Assembly: GCF_964291045.1 (NCBI RefSeq)
Contig: NZ_OZ197277.1
Coordinates: 1,054,001-1,118,000, forward strand
DNA length: 64,000 bases
DNA from: PALSA-1444 sp964291045
GTDB lineage: Bacteria; Chlamydiota; Chlamydiia; Chlamydiales; Rhabdochlamydiaceae
Reading direction: 5' to 3'
Part shown: piece after piece, positions 52,876 to 62,500 of the stretch
How positions within the stretch are numbered: position 1 is the stretch's first letter
Layout of the letters: the number at the start of each line of letters is the position of its first letter
Made by a program: the position numbers and the translations under genes
Notes under the pieces: model-generated
The model's database searches: none
What the model was told of the DNA's origin: nothing
Seen by the model: the letters and a program-made list of their open reading frames with translations, nothing else

Positions 52876-55800
52876 TCATTTAACTAATCCTGACAGGAAA
52901 AAAGCTCCCCACTCTTTGATATTATCTCGGTTCTCTTTCATTCCCACTAATATTGCTTCTCTTAGAGCTCTAACTTTACTCACTTGCTGAACCTTCTCCT
53001 TGAGTAGATGTGTATAAAATGTCTCTACCATTTTGATAGTCACCCCTGAATCAAGCACCGGCCAGTAACTTGCGATTGTTGATCTTATTCCTGCGCCTAA
53101 AAAAGACCAAATCGGTCCAATGCTTCCTTCTCGCTTAAGATTCCCTCTTCCTAAATGGCATGAACTCATAAAAACAAGCTCAGCATCGAGTGTCATTAAA
53201 GCAATTTCTTGAGATCGAAGATCTCCAGAAGGGTGAGATTCATCAGGTGTAAGTTTAAAAAGCCCTTTAAACACTGAGTACGGGTCAGGATTTTCGCCAG
53301 GATTTTCATCTATAACACCATGACAAGCAATATGAATCCACTTTGCATCAGGAGATTGTTTAAGCAAGTTGTTTGCAGTTGCCTTTTCTTTTATAAAAAT
53401 TTGGTCAGGAGTTGTTCCCATAACAGACGCAATTGCATTAATTTCTGACTCTGTATTCTTCAATTGATTATTGGCTTTATTTAGCGTTGTAGGATTACCC
53501 ATTAAAAGCATTTCATCAGAAGATTCTAGGATAAGCTGATCAAGAAGGGATAGAATTCCTATAGAGGGAGCTATTGAAATCGGGTATTTTTCGATGAGAT
53601 ATTGATCTTTTTTCACATCATAGAAGGCTCCAAATGGAAGATGAGCTAAAAATCCATCAGGAATAAAAGTGAGTGTTTCTTCAGAGTCTTCATGAGGAAG
53701 ATAACTCTCTAGATGAGCAATTAAGGCATTATACCAAAAAGAGAGATTTTCCTTAAAAAGTTGATTAGGAGATTTTTCAATACCAGGTTTATTAATTCTT
53801 GTGGGTCGCTTTATTTCTTTTTTATAAGGAAATTCTTTAAAAAATTGCTCAGGTTGCAAGCATACATCCTGTGGCATAGGAAGAGAAATGAATTGAGGCG
53901 ATTGCTTTTGAGCAGAAATTATCCATACATGAATTGAATTTCCCTCTTTATTTGGAAGATTAAGAGAGTAAACAATAAAAGTAGTCTTAAACTTCAGAGC
54001 AAGCTGCTGCATTTTTTGAAATGTAAAAGGAGCAATCCTATCAGGAACTTGAGGATTTTCTAAAGGAAGCTTTCTAGAGATCAGAGAAGAGAGGGCTCGG
54101 TATCGCCTAGCATCTGAAACTTCTAGAGCCTTTTGAGCCTTTTGAATATCATCCTTTGATAATAAGGTCATTTCTAGCCCTAAATAAAGGTCTGAAAATT
54201 GTTCAAATAAAGTTACTTGCCACTGACTTTCTTTGGCCTCATTCTGGAGATCAATCGCGATTTCAATCCCTTTACAAAAAAACTCTTCAGCTTCATCGTA
54301 TTTACCTAAAGAATAGTATGCTCCCCCTAGGTTGTTATAAGTTGTTCGCGCTCCTACGCGGTCTTGCAGCTTAAGGACAATTTCCAAATCTTTTTCATGC
54401 CATTCAATAGATTCTTCATATTGCTTTAATCCATGACATGCCGCTCCCAAATTACAATAAGCTCTTCCTTCAGCTTCAAGATCTTTCAGCTCAAGGGCGA
54501 TCTCTAACCCCTCTAAGGTATAATCAATTGCTAACGCATAATTTCCTGAAGAGAGGTAAGTATTCCCTAAATTGCTATAGGCTTTTTCTGTCTCCACTTT
54601 ATTATTATTATTTTTAACTATAGTTAAGTGTTCTTCATGATTATGAATAGATTTCTCAAATTCTTTTAAAGAGCAATAAGCACTGCCTAGATTACAATAA
54701 ATAGATGCCTCTTCTGCTTGATTATTCAGACCTTGAGCAATTTTTAACTGCTTTTCATAAGATTCAACTGCTTTATGATATTCCCCTAAAGCTTGATAAA
54801 CGTTCCCTAAGTTGCCATAGGCTTTTATCTGTTGCGAGGGATTATTCAGTAATGTAGAGATCTCTAAATGCTTAAGGTGAGATGCAACTGCCTCTTGGTA
54901 TCTTCCTAAAATGTCATAAGCATTTCCCAAATTACCATAAGCTCTGGCTTCTGCAGCCTCATTTTTAAATGTTTGAGCAATAGCAAGATCCTTTTTGTAG
55001 TAATCAATTGCTTTTGCTTTTTTATCTTGTCCTAAGGAGAGATGAGCATTTCCTAAATTAGCATAAATACTCCCTTTTGATGATTCATCATGCAGCTCAT
55101 TAGCAATCCTCAAATCTTCTGTGTGATACTCGATCGCTTTATCATTTTTCCCTAAACGATGATATACAGTCCCCAAGCTACTATACGTTTTTCCTATTTC
55201 TGCCTGATCCTTAAGATTAATAAAAACCTTTAAACTCTTTTCATAAAACTCAATTGCTTGTTTGTAGTCTTTTAAAGAAGAATAAGCATCACCTAGGCCT
55301 CTATATGCATATCCTATTCCTGATTGATTTTTAAGAGCCTGAGCAAATATTAAAGCTGACTTATAAAACCTAACCGCTTTAGGACTTTCTCCTAAAGAAT
55401 TGTAATTATCTCCTAAGTTATTATAGACCATTCCTTCTGTAAATCGGTCTTTAAATTCAAGAGCAATGGCTAAATCTTTCTCACAAAACTCAATGGCTTT
55501 ATGGTAATTTTCTAAATCATTATAAATAGCCCCTAAATTACAATAAGCTCTCCCTTTCGCAGTGCGGTCATTAAGAGTAATAGCTATGTGTAAATCCTTC
55601 TCATGATATTTAATGGCTTCAGAGTAATTATTTAAATTACGATAAATACCTCCTAAATTACAATAAGCTCTTCCTTCCTCAATATGGTCATTAAGAACAA
55701 TAGCTATTTCTAAATCCTTCTTATGACATTCAATAGCCTTAGCATACTGGCTTAGTGATTGATAATGTATCCCCATTTTACGATAGTCTTCTATTTCTCC

Positions 55801-56073
55801 CATTTTTAACTGAATCGCATCTTCTCTTGAAATAAGCTCAAAAAAATCTCCTTTTCGTAAGAGATAGGGTTTTATTTGAATATCTTTAAATATTTTAGTA
55901 GTAAGACCTTGATAATTTTTTCCCTTAATCTCTTCATCAAAGATTGTCTGCACTTTTGCCACAATTTCTGGTGTTTGATAAGAAAAAATATAAAGCCGAA
56001 TTTTAGAACAAGTAGAAGTTGATGATGTAAAATAGATTTTTGAAAGCCCGGCTTGTGTTAAAACGTTTGGCAT
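52876..56073 (-). CDS. TPR-CHAT caspase-like protein 3
   Basis: 1065 aa. It starts with the shared N-terminal module (LTQAGLSKIYFT...SKIRLYIFSYQTPEIVAKVQ), followed by about 13 TPRs of mostly 40 residues and a C-terminal CHAT domain. The catalytic His (IHIACHGVID) and Cys (LVFMSSCHLGRG) are present. One repeat carries a small insertion (DKKAKAIDYYKKDL). The ATG at 56073 lacks a good ribosome site but matches the N-termini of its paralogues. It is followed 68 bases later by TPR-CHAT 2, and a hairpin upstream separates it from the helical protein gene at 57666. Predicted protease of unknown target. Confidence 0.84.
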   Translation of the reverse strand: MPNVLTQAGLSKIYFTSSTSTCSKIRLYIFSYQTPEIVAKVQTIFDEEIKGKNYQGLTTKIFKDIQIKPYLLRKGDFFELISREDAIQLKMGEIEDYRKMGIHYQSLSQYAKAIECHKKDLEIAIVLNDHIEEGRAYCNLGGIYRNLNNYSEAIKYHEKDLHIAITLNDRTAKGRAYCNLGAIYNDLENYHKAIEFCEKDLAIALEFKDRFTEGMVYNNLGDNYNSLGESPKAVRFYKSALIFAQALKNQSGIGYAYRGLGDAYSSLKDYKQAIEFYEKSLKVFINLKDQAEIGKTYSSLGTVYHRLGKNDKAIEYHTEDLRIANELHDESSKGSIYANLGNAHLSLGQDKKAKAIDYYKKDLAIAQTFKNEAAEARAYGNLGNAYDILGRYQEAVASHLKHLEISTLLNNPSQQIKAYGNLGNVYQALGEYHKAVESYEKQLKIAQGLNNQAEEASIYCNLGSAYCSLKEFEKSIHNHEEHLTIVKNNNNKVETEKAYSNLGNTYLSSGNYALAIDYTLEGLEIALELKDLEAEGRAYCNLGAACHGLKQYEESIEWHEKDLEIVLKLQDRVGARTTYNNLGGAYYSLGKYDEAEEFFCKGIEIAIDLQNEAKESQWQVTLFEQFSDLYLGLEMTLLSKDDIQKAQKALEVSDARRYRALSSLISRKLPLENPQVPDRIAPFTFQKMQQLALKFKTTFIVYSLNLPNKEGNSIHVWIISAQKQSPQFISLPMPQDVCLQPEQFFKEFPYKKEIKRPTRINKPGIEKSPNQLFKENLSFWYNALIAHLESYLPHEDSEETLTFIPDGFLAHLPFGAFYDVKKDQYLIEKYPISIAPSIGILSLLDQLILESSDEMLLMGNPTTLNKANNQLKNTESEINAIASVMGTTPDQIFIKEKATANNLLKQSPDAKWIHIACHGVIDENPGENPDPYSVFKGLFKLTPDESHPSGDLRSQEIALMTLDAELVFMSSCHLGRGNLKREGSIGPIWSFLGAGIRSTIASYWPVLDSGVTIKMVETFYTHLLKEKVQQVSKVRALREAILVGMKENRDNIKEWGAFFLSGLVK

Positions 56074-56137
56074 GATTTTAATGAATAATTTTTAATAGAT
56101 TTGTTCTTAATAATTTCCAATACACTTAAAATGAAGT

Positions 56138-56167
56138 AACAAAGCCTTTTTCAAAGAAGGCTTTGTT
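56138..56167 (-). terminator. probable terminator between the helical-protein gene and TPR-CHAT 3
   Basis: AACAAAGCCTT pairs with AAGGCTTTGTT around an 8-base loop; the following minus-strand sequence is only moderately T-rich (ACTTCATTTT). A second, weaker GACTC/GAGTC hairpin lies just before it at about 56175-56193. Both are within 80 bases after the stop codon of the gene above. Confidence 0.5.
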
Positions 56168-56214
56168 AATAAATAGACTCTTTTTATATGAGTCTTTTTT
56201 ATCTATCCAGATGG

Positions 56215-57666
56215 TTAAAGAGAAGATTTAATTTTTTCCCATTCATCTTGTTCGTCTTGATCAAGTTGCGCAAGGATTTCTTCTACAAGCTGAGCCTTCA
56301 TTTCTTCAACTTCTTTGTTAAGTTCAGCTTCTTCTATTTGAGCCTCTTTTAGCTCTTCCCTTGCTAGTTCTACTTCACGGTCTCTTTCTTCTTGTTCTGC
56401 ATCTGTTAACACATCGCGGGTATCCTGGATAAATTGTTCTGTTTGATTAATATATGCTTCAAGTGATTCATATTTTACTATTAACTCAGCAAGGGCATCA
56501 GGTGCTACCTTTTTTTGGCGAATAACAGCATCATTTTCCATATAAGGGGTATTGTCTGCATTAAGATGCTCATCTACTATGGTCCCGAGAGAGTTAAAAT
56601 ATAACCTAACATTATGAATATATTCTTTTATCAGCAACCGTGTTGCATGGTATTTATCGCATTCCTTTCCATATTCAAGAAGTTTTTCTCTTGATAGGGT
56701 TTTTCCCATTTTTTGAATTAGAGAGGCTCTCAGGCTACTATCTTTAAGCTTAGCAAGTGTTAAAAACCCTTCTACAGCTTCAAATTTAACGGCATCTTCT
56801 ACATCTGGATTTCGAATTAAGTCCATATAGGTAGCAGCTAGCCCTAAAGTATATTCTTTACCATTCTCTTGAAAACGGGCTCGGATGGGATTTATTACCT
56901 GATTAAAATCATTCGCTGTTCGAATGGCAGTTGCCATCCAACGTAATTCATGAACTTCAATATACCACTTACTGGATAAATCCATCTTCATTTTTTCAAT
57001 AAATTCCCTTATAGCAACTGTTGTATCTATAAAAGAAGAAATTTCCGTATTAGCTACAAAACTAGCTACCGTAGTTGCTGTATTACCTACAACACTTGCT
57101 ACTGTAGTTACCGTATTGGCTGCGATACTAACTACTGTAGATCCATAACGACTCAGCAAGCTTTGAGAAATTTGTAAAACTTTTATTGCTTGACGAGAGC
57201 ACTCATATTCAAAGCGAATTGAAGGGTATGCCTGTGGAATGCATTCAAGGTTTACCACAGCCTTATCAAATAAATCTTGCTTTGTACTCTTAGATACTGT
57301 GTCATTGGTAAAAAAAGAACGATACCAAACAAGTTCAAGAAAGATGCGATAAGTTTTTGAAAGAGATGCATGAACATCGTACCGACTTTCAAAATTTTTC
57401 CAAGTTACTTTATCATTGATTGAAGTAACAATTTGAGTCAGAATTGTCCCGGTCAAAGGCCTTAACTGAACTTCTGCAGTCACAAGCTTAAGTCCCTCAA
57501 GATAGAGATCTTCTAATCCTTTTTGCGTCCCAATAGAGTCGCTACTTTCTTCCCAAAGTTTGCAAACAGCATTGACTTTTTGTGTGAGTCTATCAGCAAT
57601 AGGAGCAAATGGTTGCCTCGTGATTTGTCCTGATGTATTTGTTGTAGCACTAGTGGAATCTAACAT
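56215..57666 (-). CDS. unknown helical protein with 11-residue repeats and acidic coiled coil
   Basis: 483 aa; AAGGAG lies 6 bases before the ATG. I do not recognise the family. Residues 25-165 are helical (LTQKVNAVCKLWEESSD, YRIFLELVWYRSF, IRFEYECSRQAIKVL) and are shared with the protein at 59122. Residues ~173-216 hold an 11-residue repeat (NTVTTVASVVG, NTATTVASFVA) rich in Val, Thr and Ala. A second conserved helical region (KWYIEVHELRWMATAI...YTLGLAATYMDLIRNP) follows, then an acidic coiled coil (~405-483, with EQEERDREVELAREELKEAQ). It lies between two CHAT protease genes on the same strand; a role as partner or substrate is only a guess. Confidence 0.7.
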   Translation of the reverse strand: MLDSTSATTNTSGQITRQPFAPIADRLTQKVNAVCKLWEESSDSIGTQKGLEDLYLEGLKLVTAEVQLRPLTGTILTQIVTSINDKVTWKNFESRYDVHASLSKTYRIFLELVWYRSFFTNDTVSKSTKQDLFDKAVVNLECIPQAYPSIRFEYECSRQAIKVLQISQSLLSRYGSTVVSIAANTVTTVASVVGNTATTVASFVANTEISSFIDTTVAIREFIEKMKMDLSSKWYIEVHELRWMATAIRTANDFNQVINPIRARFQENGKEYTLGLAATYMDLIRNPDVEDAVKFEAVEGFLTLAKLKDSSLRASLIQKMGKTLSREKLLEYGKECDKYHATRLLIKEYIHNVRLYFNSLGTIVDEHLNADNTPYMENDAVIRQKKVAPDALAELIVKYESLEAYINQTEQFIQDTRDVLTDAEQEERDREVELAREELKEAQIEEAELNKEVEEMKAQLVEEILAQLDQDEQDEWEKIKSSL

Positions 57667-58018
57667 AAATCTCCTTTCATGGTTATATTTTTATCGATTC
57701 TTCAAATACCATCCATTTTTTTATATTTTTTGAAAAGAAAATTGTAAAGTATCATCTCAAAGTGAAAAATGTAAATATTTTTCCCCTATGAAAAAGTAAA
57801 GATCCCTCAGTAAAAAGGAATGCCGTTATGACAAGATTTCTCGCTTAGATTGCTCTATGAATTTAGAACCTTAATTTTTTTTAAGAATAAAAAGAGCTGT
57901 ATTTTTACTATAGGATTCTATCCTATTCTATCGAATTTTTTTTTACTCAATATGAAGATATCAATTTTTTTTAGCAGATTTTGCTATTTTGAATATATTT
58001 TTAATAAAATTTTACATC
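57667..58018. other. very AT-rich intergenic stretch
   Basis: The 352 bases between the two helical-protein genes are strongly AT-rich with T and A runs. A 65-codon open frame on the plus strand has the composition of random AT-rich DNA and no ribosome site. I see no RNA or clear promoter. Confidence 0.5.
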
Positions 58019-59122
58019 TCATTCTAATGGATGAATTAAATTCTTAAAATTGTGATTATTTTCTATGAATTCACGAATATATCTATATGTTATTTTCTCC
58101 TCAGTCCCCTCTATTTGATCAAGATTACCATTTTTTTCTAAATCAGAATGGTCTTGAAAAGACATTAAATAATTAATGTATTCTTTAATGAATAACCGTG
58201 TTGATGCATAGCGATCTTGTTTTGTTTGTACTTTGATATTTTTAAGGTCAAATACATTTGACTTGGTCAGCTGAATGAGTTCTAAAAGCCCTTTTGCAGC
58301 TGCAATTTTAACGGTATCTTCTGTATATTGATTTTGAATCAAATCGATATAAATCGCGGCTAATCCTAAAGTGTATTGATACCCCTTACTTTGGAAATAA
58401 TGAAGCTCAGGCAAGAGGATTTGTTCAAAATCATTGGATGATTGAATCAATGTAGCATTCCACCGCAGACTATGAACTTCAAGGGACCACTCACTTACCT
58501 GGTTCATTTCCCTCTTTTCCATCATGTTTTTTATACTACTTGTAAGATCAGAAAAAGAAGTGGAAGTTAGCCTTTCCCACAAACTAATAGGTGGCTGAAA
58601 ATGCGCAAGATTAGGACTCTTAGAAACAGGAAAGGTTTTAATCGCTTGAATAGCGCACTCATATTCAAAATGGATAAAAGAATAGCTGCAAGGCATTTCT
58701 TTAAGAATAAGACCAATGTGATTTAATAAATTCTTTTTGGTTTCTATTGATAATGTATTATGTGTATCAAAAGATCTGTACCATATAAGCTCAAGAAAAA
58801 TACGATAAACCTTCGAAAGAGCATAATGAATACCATAGTAGTTTTGAATGCCTTTCCAATCAATATCACGGGTTAATGTGATGATAACTTGCGTTAAAAC
58901 CATATTTGTTAAGGGTCTTGATTGAACTTCTGCTCTAACAAGCTTAAGCCCTTCTTGATAAAGATTTTCTAAGCTATTTTGCATAGAATATACATGATGG
59001 TTTTGTTGCCAAAATTGACAAAGATTCTTAACCCTCTGAGTAAGCTGATCAGCAATAAGAAGAGGTGATCTATCAAGGGTAGAAGTTGATATTCCTTGCA
59101 TATGATAATGTGAAACTGACAT
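58019..59122 (-). CDS. unknown helical protein, shorter paralogue of the one at 57666
   Basis: 367 aa from the ATG at 59122, with AAGGAGG four bases upstream; the 22 codons upstream in frame are not needed. It aligns with the 483-aa neighbour over residues ~22-150 (LTQRVKNLCQFWQQN, YRIFLELIWYRSFDT, IHFEYECAIQAIK) and over the later WSLEVHSLRWNATLIQ...YTLGLAAIYIDLIQN region. It lacks the 11-residue hydrophobic repeat and the acidic coiled coil. A tandem duplication followed by divergence is likely. The function is unknown; it lies next to the fourth CHAT gene. Confidence 0.7.
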   Translation of the reverse strand: MSVSHYHMQGISTSTLDRSPLLIADQLTQRVKNLCQFWQQNHHVYSMQNSLENLYQEGLKLVRAEVQSRPLTNMVLTQVIITLTRDIDWKGIQNYYGIHYALSKVYRIFLELIWYRSFDTHNTLSIETKKNLLNHIGLILKEMPCSYSFIHFEYECAIQAIKTFPVSKSPNLAHFQPPISLWERLTSTSFSDLTSSIKNMMEKREMNQVSEWSLEVHSLRWNATLIQSSNDFEQILLPELHYFQSKGYQYTLGLAAIYIDLIQNQYTEDTVKIAAAKGLLELIQLTKSNVFDLKNIKVQTKQDRYASTRLFIKEYINYLMSFQDHSDLEKNGNLDQIEGTEEKITYRYIREFIENNHNFKNLIHPLE

Positions 59123-59558
59123 AGGCCTCCTTATAAATTTAAATTTAAAAAAATGTTTTTTTTGCTTTAATGTCATCCATATTCTCAATTTTTCAAGAAA
59201 GATCTGAGCAGTATTACTTAAAAAAATTATTGCTATATTCTAGATAGGTAAAATATGAAAATAGAGAGAGGGTATTGGAATTTAAGCTTTGAATGCTTCT
59301 AACAGGCTCTAATACTGAGTCTTTGAGGTATCTTGAATAAAATCCAATATTAGTTTTTTTTCTCAAATAAATCAAATCAAAACACATTTTTTGACTGGGA
59401 CAGAAAAAAATATATCTTTTATGAATGTGTTACATAATTCTTTGGAAAAAAGATATATGCAGCACTTACCGGCTATTATTTTTTTAATAAAAAAGCCTTA
59501 TCTAATCAGTATCAAAGTAGTATAGATAAACTTATACCCATAAAACTTTAAAAGAGGC
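59123..59558. other. AT-rich intergenic stretch
   Basis: This gap lies downstream of the fourth CHAT gene and upstream of the 367-aa helical protein. It contains imperfect hairpins near 59462-59490 but no convincing terminator or gene. A promoter for the helical-protein gene probably lies near 59150-59250, not identified. Confidence 0.45.
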
Positions 59559-62500
59559 CTAATTAGGCAATCCCGATAAGAAAAAAGCTCCCCATTGCCG
59601 TGGATTATTACGCTCAGCCTGCATTGCCATAAGTACGGCTTTCTGTAGCGCCCTTGCTTTATTAAGCTTAGGAGCGCCCTCCCCTAAATAATGCTCGTAA
59701 AATGTCTTCACCATTTTGATAGTCATCTCCCCTTCAGGAAGCGCCCAGTAGCTAGCTATTATCGATCTGGCTCCTGCTCCTAAAAAAGACCAAATGGGGC
59801 CAATACTTCCCTCTTGCTTCAGATTCCCACGCCCCATTTGAGATGCACTCATGAAGACAAGATCTGTTTTCAGATTAAGTAAGGCAACATCTTTTGCATG
59901 AAGTTCCCCCATCGGATATTCTTCATCGTCTGCTAATTTAAAGGCTCCTTCAAAGACAGAATAAGGATCATTTAGCGGCTTTTGATGAGCAACGCCGTGG
60001 CATGCAATATGAATCCATTTAGCATCTGGGGCTTTTTCTAATATATTTCTTACAGTTGCTTTCCCTTGGATCAACACATCTTCTTGAGGAATCTTAAGAA
60101 GTGGCGCAATAGCATTATATACCTCATCTTCTTCTGTATAACTCAAGTTAACCTTACGGTTTTTTCCTACTAATAATGCACTATTAGAGGATGGATAGGG
60201 ACGCTTTTCTAAAAGAGAAAGCACTCGAATGGACGGAACAATTGAAATAGGATATTTTTCAATGAGATATTGATCTTCTTTTTCATTGTAAAATGCTCCA
60301 AAAGGAAGATGCGTCAAAAAACCATCTGGAATGATTGTTAAAGTTTCTTCAGAATTTAATGAAGGAAGATAATTTGTTAAAGGGGCTATAAAAAGCTGAT
60401 ACCAATCAGCAAGTTTTTCTTTAAAGAGTTGATGCGGTTGCTTTTCACCCTTCAGTGGCCGTTTAGTATGTACTTCATAAGGAAAACTCTTGAAAATTTC
60501 ATCTAAATTTTGAAATTCATCTTTCACTGCAGAAAGAGTCACAGCAACAGGAGATGAATATGTAGGAGATATAATCCATACTTGAATCAGTTGATTAATA
60601 TCTACAAGAGAGTACACGATAAATATCGTATGAAGCTTCTTAGCGAGTTCTTGTATTTGCTGAACATTTAAAGGCTCTAAAGGAAGATCTTCATTTTTTT
60701 CTAAAGGTTTTTTTTGTGATATAAGGGAAATCAATGCACGAGATCTTCTCGCATCAGAAATTTCTAACGCTTCCTTATCCTTATTTTGCATGAGTAAAAG
60801 TAACTCTAAGGATAAGTATTGTTTTGATTGCTCTTCAAAAGCAGTTATTTGCCACTGAAATTCTTTGATGTTTTTCTGTAGAATAGCCCCGATTTTAATG
60901 CCTTTACGAAGATATTCTTCTGCTAGGTCATATGTTCCTAAAGATCCGTAGATATTTCCAAGATTTCCATAAGCAATTCCCTCATCTAAAAGATTATTGA
61001 GTTTTTGAGCAATTATTAATGATTTTTTATAATATTCTATGGCTTTAGAGTGCTTTGATAAAGAGCCATAAATGTTTCCCAGATTCCCATAAGCTTTTCC
61101 TTCTGCTACTGAGTCTTTAAACTTGAGTGCACATTCTAATGCTTTTTCATGGTAATCTATAGCTTCTGAATATTTTCCTAAAGACTCATAAGCATTTCCT
61201 AAGTTGCCATAAATTCTTCCTTCTCCTATATGGTCATTAAGATTTAAAGTAATCTCTAATGCTTTTTTGTAATAATCTATTGCTTTTAAGCATTGTCCTA
61301 AAGATGCATAAGCAGTACCTAAATTACTATAAGCTCTCCCCTCTCCTATACAATTTTTAAGTTCCAGAGCAATCTCTAAGTCTTTTTGTTGATATTTTAT
61401 TGCCTTATAACTCTCACCTAAAAAATCATAGGCATTTCCCAAATTGCAATAAGCTCTACCTTCTCCTATCTTGTCTTGAAGCTCTAAAGCAATTTTTAAA
61501 TCCTTCTCATGATAATCAATTGCTTTACGAGCCTCTCCTAAATCAGTATAAGCATTTCCCAAATTGCAATAAGCTTTTCCTTCTTCTACACGATCTTTAA
61601 ACCCTAGAGCAATCGTTAAACGTTTATTATAATGCTCAATTGCCTTATGAATATCCCCTAAAGAATGATAAACAACGCCCAAATTCCCATGAGCTGTTCC
61701 CTCTCCTCTACGATCGTTTAGCTTTTGAGTTATCTCTAATGCTTTTTCATAACACTCTGCAGCCTTAGAATGCTCTTGTAAAAAATTATAAGTTCTACCC
61801 AAATTCTCATACGCTCTTTCTTCTGCTAAATCGTCTTTAAGTTCCTGAGCAATTTTTAATGCTTTCTCATGGTAATCAATTGCTTTTAAACCATCTCCCA
61901 AAGAGCGGTAAACATTTCCCAAATTACCGTAAATTCTCCCTTCTTCTTTACAACTATTCAATTTTTGAGCAAGCTTCAAAGCCTTTTTATAGCACTCTAT
62001 TGCTTTACTATATTCGCCTAAATAGTAATAAGTATTACCTAAATTATTATAAGCCCTTATTTCTTCTTTATTATCATTAAATTTGTGAACAATCTCTAAT
62101 GCTGTCTGATGAGACTCTAAAGCACTCTGGTAATTGCCTAAAGAACGATAAATATTTCCTAAATTACCAAAGATTCTACATTCTTCTTTATTATCTTTAA
62201 GGTTTTGAGCTATTTGCAATGCTTGCTTATAACAATCTAGTGCTTCTAAACGGTTTCTTAATGAATTATAAATTTTACCTAAATTATTATAAGTCTGCAT
62301 TTTTTCAATATTATTATTAGATTCACTAGCAATCGCAATATGCTTTTGATAGCATTTCAATGCCTCTTCGTATGCTCCTAAAGAATCATAGGCATTTCCC
62401 AAACTAATATAAGCTTTTTCTTCTCCTACTCGATCTTCTAATTGTATAACAATTGCCAGCTCTTTTTCATAATAATTAACTGATTGATTATAATCTCTTA

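Noticed and set aside
56215..59122. Bacterial gasdermin next to CHAT proteases
   Set aside because: The two proteins are predicted mostly alpha-helical and too long; I see no gasdermin-like beta-rich N-terminal domain.
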